Source: UBA4582 sp002389265 (lineage in GTDB: Bacteria > Pseudomonadota > Gammaproteobacteria > Pseudomonadales > Azotimanducaceae). From it: a stretch of 64,000 nt of DNA. Made by a program: the position numbers and the translations under genes. The notes below the pieces were generated by a model. That model ran no database searches. It saw only the letters and a program-made list of their open reading frames with translations, and was not told the origin of the DNA. Positions 15,945 through 24,141 of the stretch are shown piece after piece. The stretch spans positions 1 through 64,000 of the forward strand of contig CALSRT010000005.1 in the NCBI GenBank assembly GCA_943788825.1, given 5' to 3'. Numbering within the stretch: position 1 is the first letter of the stretch; the number at the start of each line of letters is the position of its first letter.

Positions 15945-16400
15945 TTGATTAATCTAACCATCAACGGCCAATCGATAGAATATACAGGTGATCCGCAAAC
16001 GCCATTATTGTGGGTCTTGCGAGACGAACTGGACTTAACTGGAACCAAATACGGGTGCGGCATCGCCCAATGTGGCGCCTGCACTGTGCACGTTAATGGC
16101 ACCGCACAACGCGCTTGCGTTCTACCTGTTGCGGCTGCAGAAAATCAACCAATCGTCACGATCGAGGGCTTGAGTGTTGATGGCGACCACCCGCTACAGA
16201 CTGCTTGGAAAGACATTCAAGTACCACAGTGCGGATTCTGCCAGCCAGGCCAAATCATGCAGGCAGCCGCCCTACTAGCGTCTAATGCAGGGCCCACTGA
16301 CGCTGAAATCGATACCGCGATGAGCGGCAATATCTGCCGTTGCGGTACCTATCCGCGAATTCGTGCGGCAATTAAATCTGTCGCAGGAGCGTCCTCATGA
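15945..16400 (+). CDS. Molybdenum hydroxylase small [2Fe-2S] subunit (IorA/CoxS type)
   Basis: 151 residues, typical length for the small subunit of two-component xanthine-oxidase-family enzymes. The plant-type cluster motif is CGIAQCGACTVHVNG plus a later Cys (residues ~38-60), and the C-terminal helical domain carries CGFCQPGQIMQA and GNICRCGTYPRI for the second cluster. It passes electrons from the molybdopterin subunit encoded next. The start is TTG 15945; no ATG gives the conserved INLTINGQ strand. It overlaps the large subunit by 4 bp (ATGA), indicating translational coupling. Confidence 0.93.
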   Translation: MINLTINGQSIEYTGDPQTPLLWVLRDELDLTGTKYGCGIAQCGACTVHVNGTAQRACVLPVAAAENQPIVTIEGLSVDGDHPLQTAWKDIQVPQCGFCQPGQIMQAAALLASNAGPTDAEIDTAMSGNICRCGTYPRIRAAIKSVAGASS

Positions 16401-18667
16401 GCGACCTACTGCAAGCACCGGTGTTTGACATTAGCCGACGCCGCTTCATTAAGGCGGCAGGCATCGGCGGCGTTTTCGCCATGAGTACCCAATTGCTCTC
16501 CCCGACCCGCGCCTTCGCCGCTATTGCTGGGACCTCTTCGACCACCAGCCAGGCAGTTAATCTGTTTGTCGCCTTCACCAAGGATGGCACAGTAGAAATC
16601 ACCTGCCATCGGTCAGATATGGGTCAACATATCCGCACCGCCATCGGTCAGATTATTGCCGATGAAATGGAAGCGGATTGGGCACGCGTGCGCATTGTGC
16701 AGGCCTTGGGCGACCCCAGTTATGGTGACCAAAATACTGACGGCTCACGCAGCATCCGCTACAATTTCGATCGATTGCGGCGCTTAGGCGCGAGTGTCCG
16801 GCAAATGCTGGCTGCCGCTGGCGGCCAGCACTGGAACGTACCCGCCGGCGAATGTGTCGTTGCGAATCATACGATCTCTCATACCAAGACCGGCCGGCAA
16901 CTGGACTTTCAGGACGTCATCAAGCGCCTGATGACGGTTGAGATTCCGCAAGACGCTGCGATCAACCTTAAGCCCCGAGACCAATGGCGCTATATCAATA
17001 CCGGTATGGCTTCAGTGGACATGGATGATTTGATCAATGGCCGCGCGGTTTTTGGAGCAGATGTGCGTCTACCGGACACTAAAGTCGCGGTGGTCGCCCG
17101 ACCACCCGTGGTCCTTGGCAAGGTCAAATCCTTTGATGCCAGCGCGGCCCTCGCGGTTCCAGGGGTACTTAAAGTGATCGCCATCCCAGCGCCGAGCGCG
17201 CCCCTGGCTTATCAACCCTTGGGCGGTATCGCGGTGATTGCGACCAACACCTGGGCGGCGATCCAGGGTCGTAACGCCCTTGAGATCGTTTGGGATAATG
17301 GCGCAAACGGCACCTATGACTCTCGAGAATATCAACAGCGTCTTGAGCAAAAAGCTCGCGAACCCGGCAGAGTCATTCGACGCCAGGGCGATATCAATGC
17401 CGGATTAGCCGCAGCCACCACACGATTAGATGCAGAGTATTATGTTCCACACCTGAGCCACGCACCGATGGAGCCGCCGGTTGCCACCGCTCGAATAACC
17501 AGCACTGGCGTCCAAGTATGGGCCGCCACCCAGAATCCCCAGGCTGATCAGGCCGAGGTTTCACGAATGCTGGGTTTACAGTCAGCGCAGGTGGAAGTCC
17601 ACGTGACGTTGCTGGGTGGTGCCTTCGGGCGTAAGTCGAAACCAGATTTTTCTTCGGAGGCCGCCTATCTTGCTCAACAGTCAGGCTTTACCATACGCTT
17701 GCAATGGACCCGGGAAGACGATATTCAGCACGATTTCTACCATACGGTATCGGCTCAGAAGCTAAGCGCCGGCCTTGATGACCAGGGCAAGATTCTTGCT
17801 TTTCGACATCGAACGGTATTTCCATCTATTGGCGCACTGTTTTCCGCTGGCACGACAAACCCGAGCGCCGGCGAACTCAGCCAGGGGTTTTCTGACTCAC
17901 CTATTAGGGCACCGAACCTGCAGCTTGAAGTGGGTGAAGCGCAAGCCCATGTGCGTATTGGCTGGCTGCGAAGCGTAAACAATATTCATCACTGTTTTGC
18001 CGTTCAATCTTTTATTGCCGAAATGGCGGCTGCCGCCCAGCGAGATCCTAAGGATTATTTACTTGAGGTCATAGGTCCGGCACGATTATTAGAATTTGAA
18101 GGTATGAGTGAACCCTACCCGAACTATGGTGAGACGCTAACACGCTATCCCTATGACACTGGGCGCTTAGCTCACGTCATTAACCTGGCCGCCGCCAATG
18201 CCGGCTGGGGCCGTACGTTGCCACCAGGCAGTGGCTTAGGCATCGCCGCGCATCGCAGCTTTCTGACTTATGTGGCAACCGTCGTGGAAGTAAATGTCAG
18301 CAGCTCAGGCGAACTCACCATACCGAAGGTCTGGATGGCCATTGATGCCGGTACAGTAGTCAACACCGACACCGTCGTTAATCAATGTCAGGGCGGCGCG
18401 GTCTTTGGTCTGTCTTGCGCATTACACGCTGGCATTACACTGCAGAATGGCGCGGTCGAACAGAGCAACTACCACGACTACGCCGTTGCGCGCATGAACG
18501 AGGCGCCACCCGTCATTGAAGTTCAGGTCGTAGCAAGCGATGCCCTACCCGCCGGTGTGGGCGAGCCACCGACACCACCGTTTGCGCCAGCCTTGTGTAA
18601 CGCTATTTATGCGGCGACCGGCAAGCGCGTCCGCCAGCTACCGATTGGCGATCAACTGCGAGCTTAG
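16397..18667 (+). CDS. Molybdenum hydroxylase large molybdopterin-binding subunit (IorB type)
   Basis: 756 residues with a twin-arginine signal SRRRFIKAAG near the N terminus, so the folded cofactor-loaded complex is exported. Family motifs include LLGGAFGRKSKPDF near residue 410 and the C-terminal active-site segment VGEPPTPPFAPALCNAI, which contains the general-base Glu after GVG. The two-subunit IorAB type (isoquinoline 1-oxidoreductase, aldehyde oxidases) normally gives electrons to a cytochrome rather than FAD; no FAD subunit is present here. Substrate is not predictable. The stop codon is part of a 14-bp tandem repeat. Confidence 0.92.
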   Translation: MSDLLQAPVFDISRRRFIKAAGIGGVFAMSTQLLSPTRAFAAIAGTSSTTSQAVNLFVAFTKDGTVEITCHRSDMGQHIRTAIGQIIADEMEADWARVRIVQALGDPSYGDQNTDGSRSIRYNFDRLRRLGASVRQMLAAAGGQHWNVPAGECVVANHTISHTKTGRQLDFQDVIKRLMTVEIPQDAAINLKPRDQWRYINTGMASVDMDDLINGRAVFGADVRLPDTKVAVVARPPVVLGKVKSFDASAALAVPGVLKVIAIPAPSAPLAYQPLGGIAVIATNTWAAIQGRNALEIVWDNGANGTYDSREYQQRLEQKAREPGRVIRRQGDINAGLAAATTRLDAEYYVPHLSHAPMEPPVATARITSTGVQVWAATQNPQADQAEVSRMLGLQSAQVEVHVTLLGGAFGRKSKPDFSSEAAYLAQQSGFTIRLQWTREDDIQHDFYHTVSAQKLSAGLDDQGKILAFRHRTVFPSIGALFSAGTTNPSAGELSQGFSDSPIRAPNLQLEVGEAQAHVRIGWLRSVNNIHHCFAVQSFIAEMAAAAQRDPKDYLLEVIGPARLLEFEGMSEPYPNYGETLTRYPYDTGRLAHVINLAAANAGWGRTLPPGSGLGIAAHRSFLTYVATVVEVNVSSSGELTIPKVWMAIDAGTVVNTDTVVNQCQGGAVFGLSCALHAGITLQNGAVEQSNYHDYAVARMNEAPPVIEVQVVASDALPAGVGEPPTPPFAPALCNAIYAATGKRVRQLPIGDQLRA

Positions 18668-18714
18668 TCAGGGACGCTTAGTCAGGGACACTTAGTCAGG
18701 GACGCTTAGCCACC
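18662..18714. repeat. 14-bp tandem repeat spanning the iorB-like stop codon
   Basis: Three units of GCTTAGTCAGGGAC (18662-18675, 18676-18689, 18690-18703, the last beginning with A) and a partial fourth. Each unit contains TAG. Because 14 is not a multiple of three, the successive TAGs fall in all three plus-strand frames, the first being the stop codon of the molybdenum hydroxylase gene. Confidence 0.85.
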
Positions 18715-18719
18715 TATAA

Positions 18720-21700
18720 TCAGCTCCTTGATCCCTCCGCCAGAGGTGGCTCATGCAGCACCGCTGGCGGCAGTTCATCGCCAGCCCCGGTCAACCTGCG
18801 CCTTGCATCTTTGCGACTGAAATAGGTGAACATGGCTGGCACCAGATACAGTGCCAGTATCGCAGACCCCGCAACACCGCCGGCAATGGACATCGCCAAA
18901 GGTGGCCAAAACTGCCCGCCGGATAATATCAGGGGCAGGAAACCACCAATGGTTGTCACGGTAGTCGAGACGATATGCCGGGTCGAGTCCATCACCACAA
19001 ACACGATCGCTTCTTTATCACCGCGCACAGCTAATTGGTTGGCTTTCAGCGCTGACAACACAATGATACCGCCGTTAATCGCCAGACCGATCAGCCCCAG
19101 GGTACCGATCAGGGCCATATAGCCGAACGGGTGACCAGACAGCCAGACGCCCAATAGTGCCAGACCAATACTCGACAGACCGATGATCCCAATGACCCCG
19201 GCGTAACGAAAAGAGTTCAGTGACAGAACAATCACCGCCACCATCAGCCAAAGGTACATGCTAAAGGTAGAAATAATATTACCGACCGCTTCGCCCCGTT
19301 CCTCTTCTTCACCACCAAATTGAATCCGGTACCCGTCCGGCACAACTATTGCCGCAGATGCCAACCGTTGGCGAAACTCGCCGATGGCCAGGGAAGGATA
19401 AGTGTAAGGCAAGAGAAATCCCGACACCGTATTGACCCGTTCGCCCTGATAACGATTAATATTTGTCGGCGAGGGTTCGAGTCGAATCTCTGCAACTTGC
19501 TCAAGGGGTATGCCACCATATCCTGCATATTGACTGTCGCTTGCGACGACAGTCGACGTCGACAGACGATCGAGATCACCGCGAACACGGTTATTAACCC
19601 GAACCATGATGGGGACTTCCGTGGAGCCTTCCATGACTGAGCCGGCATCGATTCCCGTGAGTTTGCCGTTGAGCTGTAGCGGCAGTTCCTGATTCCGCAA
19701 ATTCAGCACGGCCAGTTTATTGGCCTTGGGATAGACTGACAACTGCGCGGAGCTGCCTGACAGCGTCGCCGTGGTATAGGTCACCTGTTCGATCTCAGAT
19801 AGAAGAAATCTCAATTGCTCTCCCAGTTGCTTGAGCACGTCAAGATTCGGGCCTACAACTCGGATCTCGATCGGCGCGGCGAAGGGTGGTCCTTGCTCGA
19901 ACGGCATGATCATGATTCGCGCCGCAGGAAATTCGGCTATCATAGTCTTTTGCAACAGCGGCAGAATTTTCAACGGATCATTGACCTCACGCGTAGTGAC
20001 AAACCCACTGGCAAAACTGGCTACACCATCGTTGTTCTCCATCATATTGTAGTAAACTCGCGGCGCACCCTCTCCCACAAACCATTGGCTTGAGACCACT
20101 TCATCCATCGCAATGAGGCGCTGACGAACCCGCTCAACGACGACTTGAGTATCAGCTAACGAGGTATTAGCGGGTAATATAATCTGTACCTGAAATTGGT
20201 TCCGGTCCACCGGCGGGAAGAACGAACTGGTCAGCGTAGTCGCCAAAACAAAACCTGCCAGTGGCAGTACCATGGCAATGAGCACACCACCGCCAGGATG
20301 CTTTACAATCCAGCGTATCGAAAGTTGATAGTATCGTGCTAGCTTTGCATTGGTGTAACCCTTAATCCACCAAGAGTTCTGGTCTGTAGCTTTAATAGGA
20401 AACCGCTGATCAAGATAGGCGGCAAATGTTGGAATCAGCGTCATGGCCAGCAGAAAAGACGCTGCCACTGACAACATAACCGATACGGCCATGGCGCCTG
20501 TAAAGTCACCGGTACCACCGGGGCTGGTCGCAATCGGCATAAACGCGAATATTGTAGTGGCTGTCGACGCCAGCAAGGGCACAAACAGGTGCTTAACCGA
20601 CTGACTCACCGACGCCGCAAGCGGCCTACCCCGACGCCGATTGATCTTGTACTCCTCGACCACCACAATCGCGTTATCGATGAGTAAACCCAACGCTATA
20701 ATCAGCCCCGTGACTGACATTTGGTGCAAAGGGATAGACATAAAGCTCAAGCCAGCCAACACCATACAGAGTGTCAAGGGTAAAGCCGCACCCACTATGA
20801 GCGCCGACCTGGCACCCATCAAAAAGAACAATGCCAGCAGTACCAGAAGGATGGCTGCGGTCAGGTTCAATGTTAAATCGCTCAAGCGTGCTTGGGTGTA
20901 GTAATTCTGATCGATAACCACCTTCAACTGCACCTGATCGGGTAGCTCTTGGGCATAATCTGCTGCTATTACCTTAGCCGCTGCGGTCCACTGATCCACT
21001 CGACGCCCAGTTTCCATAATGGTTGTCACCAGGATGCTGCGCTTACCATCAATAATCGCTATTGCCTGCGGCGGATCAACATAAGTCTTAGACACGTCGG
21101 CGATATCACCGAGACGCATAAAATTGCCGTTGGGCTGTTTGCGAATCGCAATACTTTTGATCCGTTCGACAGAATCCAGATCGCCTTTGACTTCAACAAT
21201 CAAAGAGCTACCTCGAGTATTGAGCTCCCCAGCGGCCAATTTAGTATCTGATGCTTGAATAATACGTGTTAGGTTGTCGATAGACAGATTGACCCGGGCT
21301 AGGGCGTCGGCATCGACCGCCACCAGAATTTCTTGTTCTGGCTCACCAAATAAATCTGTTTCTTTAGTGCCCGGCAACGCCGCCAAACGACTCTTTAATT
21401 CCGTGGCGATCCGTTCCTGAATTGAGTTGGGAGTGTTTTCGGCAACAATGGCAAAGCCCAGCGTCACCGCTAAAGGCCCGCGAGCCGTCAACTTGGGCGT
21501 TGACGCATCCTCAGGAAGGTCATTAGTCAAATTGCCCAGCTTGTCACGAGTCTCACTCCAGACCAGCTCGACCTGATCTTTGCCAACTGAGTCATACAAC
21601 TCAACGTCTATATACGAATAGCCTGCTCGGGTAGTAGATCGCAGGGTCTTGATCTCGGGTACTTCCCGCAGAGCATTCTCGACCTTCTCCGTCACCAGCG

Positions 21701-21920
21701 TTTCCATCCGCAACGCCGAGGCGCCAGACATATAGGTTTCGACGCTGGCATAACGCTCCGTCATGGTGGGATCTTCTTGCCGGGGCAGGTTGAAAAAAGC
21801 CGAAATACCCGTCAACAGGATAAAACCGATCGCCAGGTAAGTCAGGCGCGGCAGTCGAAAAAACAGGTCTCCCAGGCCTGAGCTTGGACCCCCGGCTGGC
21901 CTCACGCCTGGTGGTAACAT
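18720..21920 (-). CDS. RND efflux pump inner-membrane permease
   Basis: About 1066 residues, the normal RND length. It shows the usual organisation: TM1 near the start, a periplasmic porter loop, a TM2-6 block (LLVLLALFFLMGARSAL, GLIIALGLLIDNAIVVVEEYK with the charged residues of the proton relay), a second periplasmic loop, and TM8-12 (IGTLGLIGLAINGGII). An ATG at 21983 would overlap the upstream gene by 59 bp; ATG 21920, 4 bp after that gene's stop, is preferred. Together with the adaptor it would export drugs or other small molecules; an outer-membrane TolC partner is not encoded here. Confidence 0.92.
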   Translation of the reverse strand: MLPPGVRPAGGPSSGLGDLFFRLPRLTYLAIGFILLTGISAFFNLPRQEDPTMTERYASVETYMSGASALRMETLVTEKVENALREVPEIKTLRSTTRAGYSYIDVELYDSVGKDQVELVWSETRDKLGNLTNDLPEDASTPKLTARGPLAVTLGFAIVAENTPNSIQERIATELKSRLAALPGTKETDLFGEPEQEILVAVDADALARVNLSIDNLTRIIQASDTKLAAGELNTRGSSLIVEVKGDLDSVERIKSIAIRKQPNGNFMRLGDIADVSKTYVDPPQAIAIIDGKRSILVTTIMETGRRVDQWTAAAKVIAADYAQELPDQVQLKVVIDQNYYTQARLSDLTLNLTAAILLVLLALFFLMGARSALIVGAALPLTLCMVLAGLSFMSIPLHQMSVTGLIIALGLLIDNAIVVVEEYKINRRRGRPLAASVSQSVKHLFVPLLASTATTIFAFMPIATSPGGTGDFTGAMAVSVMLSVAASFLLAMTLIPTFAAYLDQRFPIKATDQNSWWIKGYTNAKLARYYQLSIRWIVKHPGGGVLIAMVLPLAGFVLATTLTSSFFPPVDRNQFQVQIILPANTSLADTQVVVERVRQRLIAMDEVVSSQWFVGEGAPRVYYNMMENNDGVASFASGFVTTREVNDPLKILPLLQKTMIAEFPAARIMIMPFEQGPPFAAPIEIRVVGPNLDVLKQLGEQLRFLLSEIEQVTYTTATLSGSSAQLSVYPKANKLAVLNLRNQELPLQLNGKLTGIDAGSVMEGSTEVPIMVRVNNRVRGDLDRLSTSTVVASDSQYAGYGGIPLEQVAEIRLEPSPTNINRYQGERVNTVSGFLLPYTYPSLAIGEFRQRLASAAIVVPDGYRIQFGGEEEERGEAVGNIISTFSMYLWLMVAVIVLSLNSFRYAGVIGIIGLSSIGLALLGVWLSGHPFGYMALIGTLGLIGLAINGGIIVLSALKANQLAVRGDKEAIVFVVMDSTRHIVSTTVTTIGGFLPLILSGGQFWPPLAMSIAGGVAGSAILALYLVPAMFTYFSRKDARRRLTGAGDELPPAVLHEPPLAEGSRS

Positions 21921-21924
21921 AGGA

Positions 21925-23079
21925 TTATTCACGGGCCAGACTCGGGCTTGCAGATCCCACGACGGGGTTTTCGCGGGTGACATCTACCCGTTGTCCGGGA
22001 ACGATCCTGGCGGTCCCGGCTGAGACAATGCGTTCGCCGTCCCGAAGCGTGCCACGAACAAAGACCGCGTCGTCGCCCCGATGCAGGATTTCCACCAGAC
22101 GTGTTTCGACGGTCTGCCCAACTGCTCCTGACCTGATAACGAATACCGACCACAGGCCACGCTGACTTTCCGATAATGCGCTCAACGGCAGCCAGAAACC
22201 CGGCTCATCAACCTCGGCATTCATCACCAGTTCGGCAACGGTGCCCGCATACAAGCCCGCATCAGCCAGACGAAACACGGCGGTCACGGTTCCCGTGACC
22301 ACATCAGCGACCGGTAAAATCGCCGTGAGTCGGCCACTAACGGAACGATTCATGACATTGAAACGATAAACCTGATCCTCTCGTAGATAAGCGACCATGG
22401 CATCAGGTATGCCAACCTTGAGCTCGAACTCACCCCGCTCAATCAGGGTCATCACCACTTGCCCTGGCGAGACAATACTACCTTCGTCTACCTGCCGAGT
22501 CTGGACGATGGCATCAAAAGAGGCTGTGATTCTGAGCTTTTCAAGGCGCACAGCCGCTAACATTAGCTTAGCCGCTGCCGCCTGCAGCTGGGTCTTCAGG
22601 ACCTCAACCTGGGCAGATTCGATCTCGCTCTGTATCTGCAGTTCATCAAGCCGCTGCAAAGCGCCATGGCCCTTAACAACTAAATCTTTATAACGCTGCA
22701 GGCTTGATAGGGAGAGTTCAAGGCGAGCGCGCTGAGCAGAATGACGGGCTTGGGCGCTTTGGACCTCAGCCTTGACCGCCCGATAATCGGCACGGCTGGC
22801 CGCAGGGTCGAGTTCGATTAATAGGTCACCGACTTTTACCTCGTCGCCCTCCTCCACTGCGACCCGGGCCACCACACCGCCGGTTTCAAATCCGGGCATG
22901 CTCGTACGCAGCGGGCTCAATAAGCCGGCATAATGTCGACTCACAGTGTAAGACGGTTGCTGATACACAGTGGTCGCCGTGACTGGCAGCAGATCGGCAG
23001 ATGCCAGCGTCGGTGTGAGCATCGACACGATGATCGTTAACAGGGCTAGCAGGCGCAGTATTCGCAAGCGGGTCGACAT
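21925..23079 (-). CDS. RND efflux periplasmic adaptor (membrane fusion protein)
   Basis: 384 residues beginning with a signal peptide (LLALLTIIVSMLTPTLASA). The biotinyl-lipoyl half motif GGVVARVAVEEGDEVKVGDLL is near residue 70, a helical hairpin at ~95-175 is rich in Gln/Ala/Leu, and the second lipoyl half (DAIVQTRQVDEGSIVSPGQV) is at ~190-210. It bridges the permease to an outer-membrane channel. First gene of the pump operon, under the promoter at 23113-23140, and divergent from the TetR gene. Confidence 0.92.
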   Translation of the reverse strand: MSTRLRILRLLALLTIIVSMLTPTLASADLLPVTATTVYQQPSYTVSRHYAGLLSPLRTSMPGFETGGVVARVAVEEGDEVKVGDLLIELDPAASRADYRAVKAEVQSAQARHSAQRARLELSLSSLQRYKDLVVKGHGALQRLDELQIQSEIESAQVEVLKTQLQAAAAKLMLAAVRLEKLRITASFDAIVQTRQVDEGSIVSPGQVVMTLIERGEFELKVGIPDAMVAYLREDQVYRFNVMNRSVSGRLTAILPVADVVTGTVTAVFRLADAGLYAGTVAELVMNAEVDEPGFWLPLSALSESQRGLWSVFVIRSGAVGQTVETRLVEILHRGDDAVFVRGTLRDGERIVSAGTARIVPGQRVDVTRENPVVGSASPSLARE

Positions 23080-23112
23080 CTAATCTCCGTGGTTACACCC
23101 AAGCAAGCCACC

Positions 23113-23144
23113 ATTCTAGACTGAATGTTTACGTTGTCAACATT
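23113..23144 (-). promoter_or_regulatory. Pump promoter overlapped by a palindromic TetR-type operator
   Basis: On the minus strand TTGACA (23140-23135) and TAGAAT (23118-23113) are 16 bp apart, a good sigma-70 promoter for the adaptor gene starting at 23079. A 21-bp imperfect palindrome at 23124-23144, AATGTTTACGT then TGTCAACATT, has perfect six-base arms and covers the -35 box and spacer. The neighbouring TetR protein is the obvious ligand-responsive repressor; binding is inferred. Confidence 0.65.
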
Positions 23145-23246
23145 ATGCTGTTAGAATTAATCATCGTAACCGCCTTGGCTACAGACAGCTCGAATATGCA
23201 AAACCTCAACAGCACACAGGCAGTTGCCAAACCCATGGGGGCAAGC

Positions 23247-23891
23247 ATGACGGTATCTACCAACTCAAATTATCATCACGGCGACTTACGGCAGCAACTG
23301 ATTGATGCCGCCTGCCAACAGTTGCTGGAATCCTCGGCGGACCAACTCAGTCTCCGCGCACTAGCCAGACGAATCGGTGTCTCACAGACTGCCCCCTACC
23401 GGCATTTCGAGTCGAAAAACGCGTTGTTCGCCGCTATTGCAACGCAAGGCTTCGAGTTGATGACCAAAGATTTACTGACCGTCGCTGCAGAACATCGTGA
23501 CGACATCGTCCAAGCCACAGTGGAACTCGGACTTGCCTATATTCGCTGGTCGTTGCGCCACCCAGAAAAGTATCAGTTATTTTTCGACTCCTCCTTGCTC
23601 GACCCTGTAAATCATGCGGCATTAACACTGGCGGGCGCCGAGTGTTTTGCCGTCCTGACGAGGACCATTCAACGGGGTAAGGATGAAGACCTATTTCTCG
23701 ACAAACCTGTAGAACTCCTGGCCGGCACCATCTGGGCCAGCGTTCACGGACTCGCCAGCCTGCTGCGAAATCAAGCCCGGCGGAACGCCGAATTCACCGA
23801 TGATCCGGCAGACCAAGCTAGCCGGTTACTTCTTGAAGAACAGCGCTACGTGATGACGCTGTTTGTTAATAGCATTCAGCGGCAAGGATAA
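23247..23891 (+). CDS. TetR/AcrR-family transcriptional regulator
   Basis: About 214 residues from ATG 23247 (MTVSTNSNYHHGD). The N-terminal HTH is clear: LRQQLIDAACQQLLESSADQ, then LSLRALARRIGVSQTAPYRHF with the recognition helix, then the conserved FESKNALFAAIA. The C-terminal half resembles the WHG-type TetR ligand domain (WASVHGLASLL). It is divergent from the RND pump operon, so it most likely represses that operon and itself through the palindrome at 23124. The open frame extends upstream to 23145, but those residues are not TetR-like and overlap the operator. Confidence 0.88.
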   Translation: MTVSTNSNYHHGDLRQQLIDAACQQLLESSADQLSLRALARRIGVSQTAPYRHFESKNALFAAIATQGFELMTKDLLTVAAEHRDDIVQATVELGLAYIRWSLRHPEKYQLFFDSSLLDPVNHAALTLAGAECFAVLTRTIQRGKDEDLFLDKPVELLAGTIWASVHGLASLLRNQARRNAEFTDDPADQASRLLLEEQRYVMTLFVNSIQRQG

Positions 23892-24047
23892 CCTGAGGCA
23901 ACCTGACGCTAAATCGTACGCAAACCTGGTGACCCTGCTCGACATATCGCCGGGCACCTTCTGCCTAACTTCTGCGTTACAATTTGACTTGCTACTCAGC
24001 GTGAGATGCAAAGCTGACGTCCTGATTCACGCGCAGTTCGCCAGCTG

Positions 24048-24141
24048 CTAGCCTCTTGTTAGCCTCCTGTTAGCCTCCTGTTAGCCTCCTGTTAGCCTCC
24101 TGTTAGCTTCCTGTTAGCCTCTTGTTAGCCTCCTGTTAGCC
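24048..24141. repeat. 11-bp tandem repeat, 8 units, ending at an acyl-CoA synthetase stop codon
   Basis: Eight units of TTAGCCTCCTG or a near match run from 24048 to 24135, with a partial ninth (TTAGCC) that includes the stop codon of the minus-strand gene at 24136. On the minus strand the unit is CAGGAGGCTAA, joining a Shine-Dalgarno-like AGGAGG to a TAA. The 11-bp period puts the TAAs in all three frames. No minus-strand gene lies downstream to use the AGGAGG. Confidence 0.9.

Noticed and set aside
24048..24141. CRISPR array
   Set aside because: The units are contiguous 11-mers without spacers, and there is no cas gene in the window.
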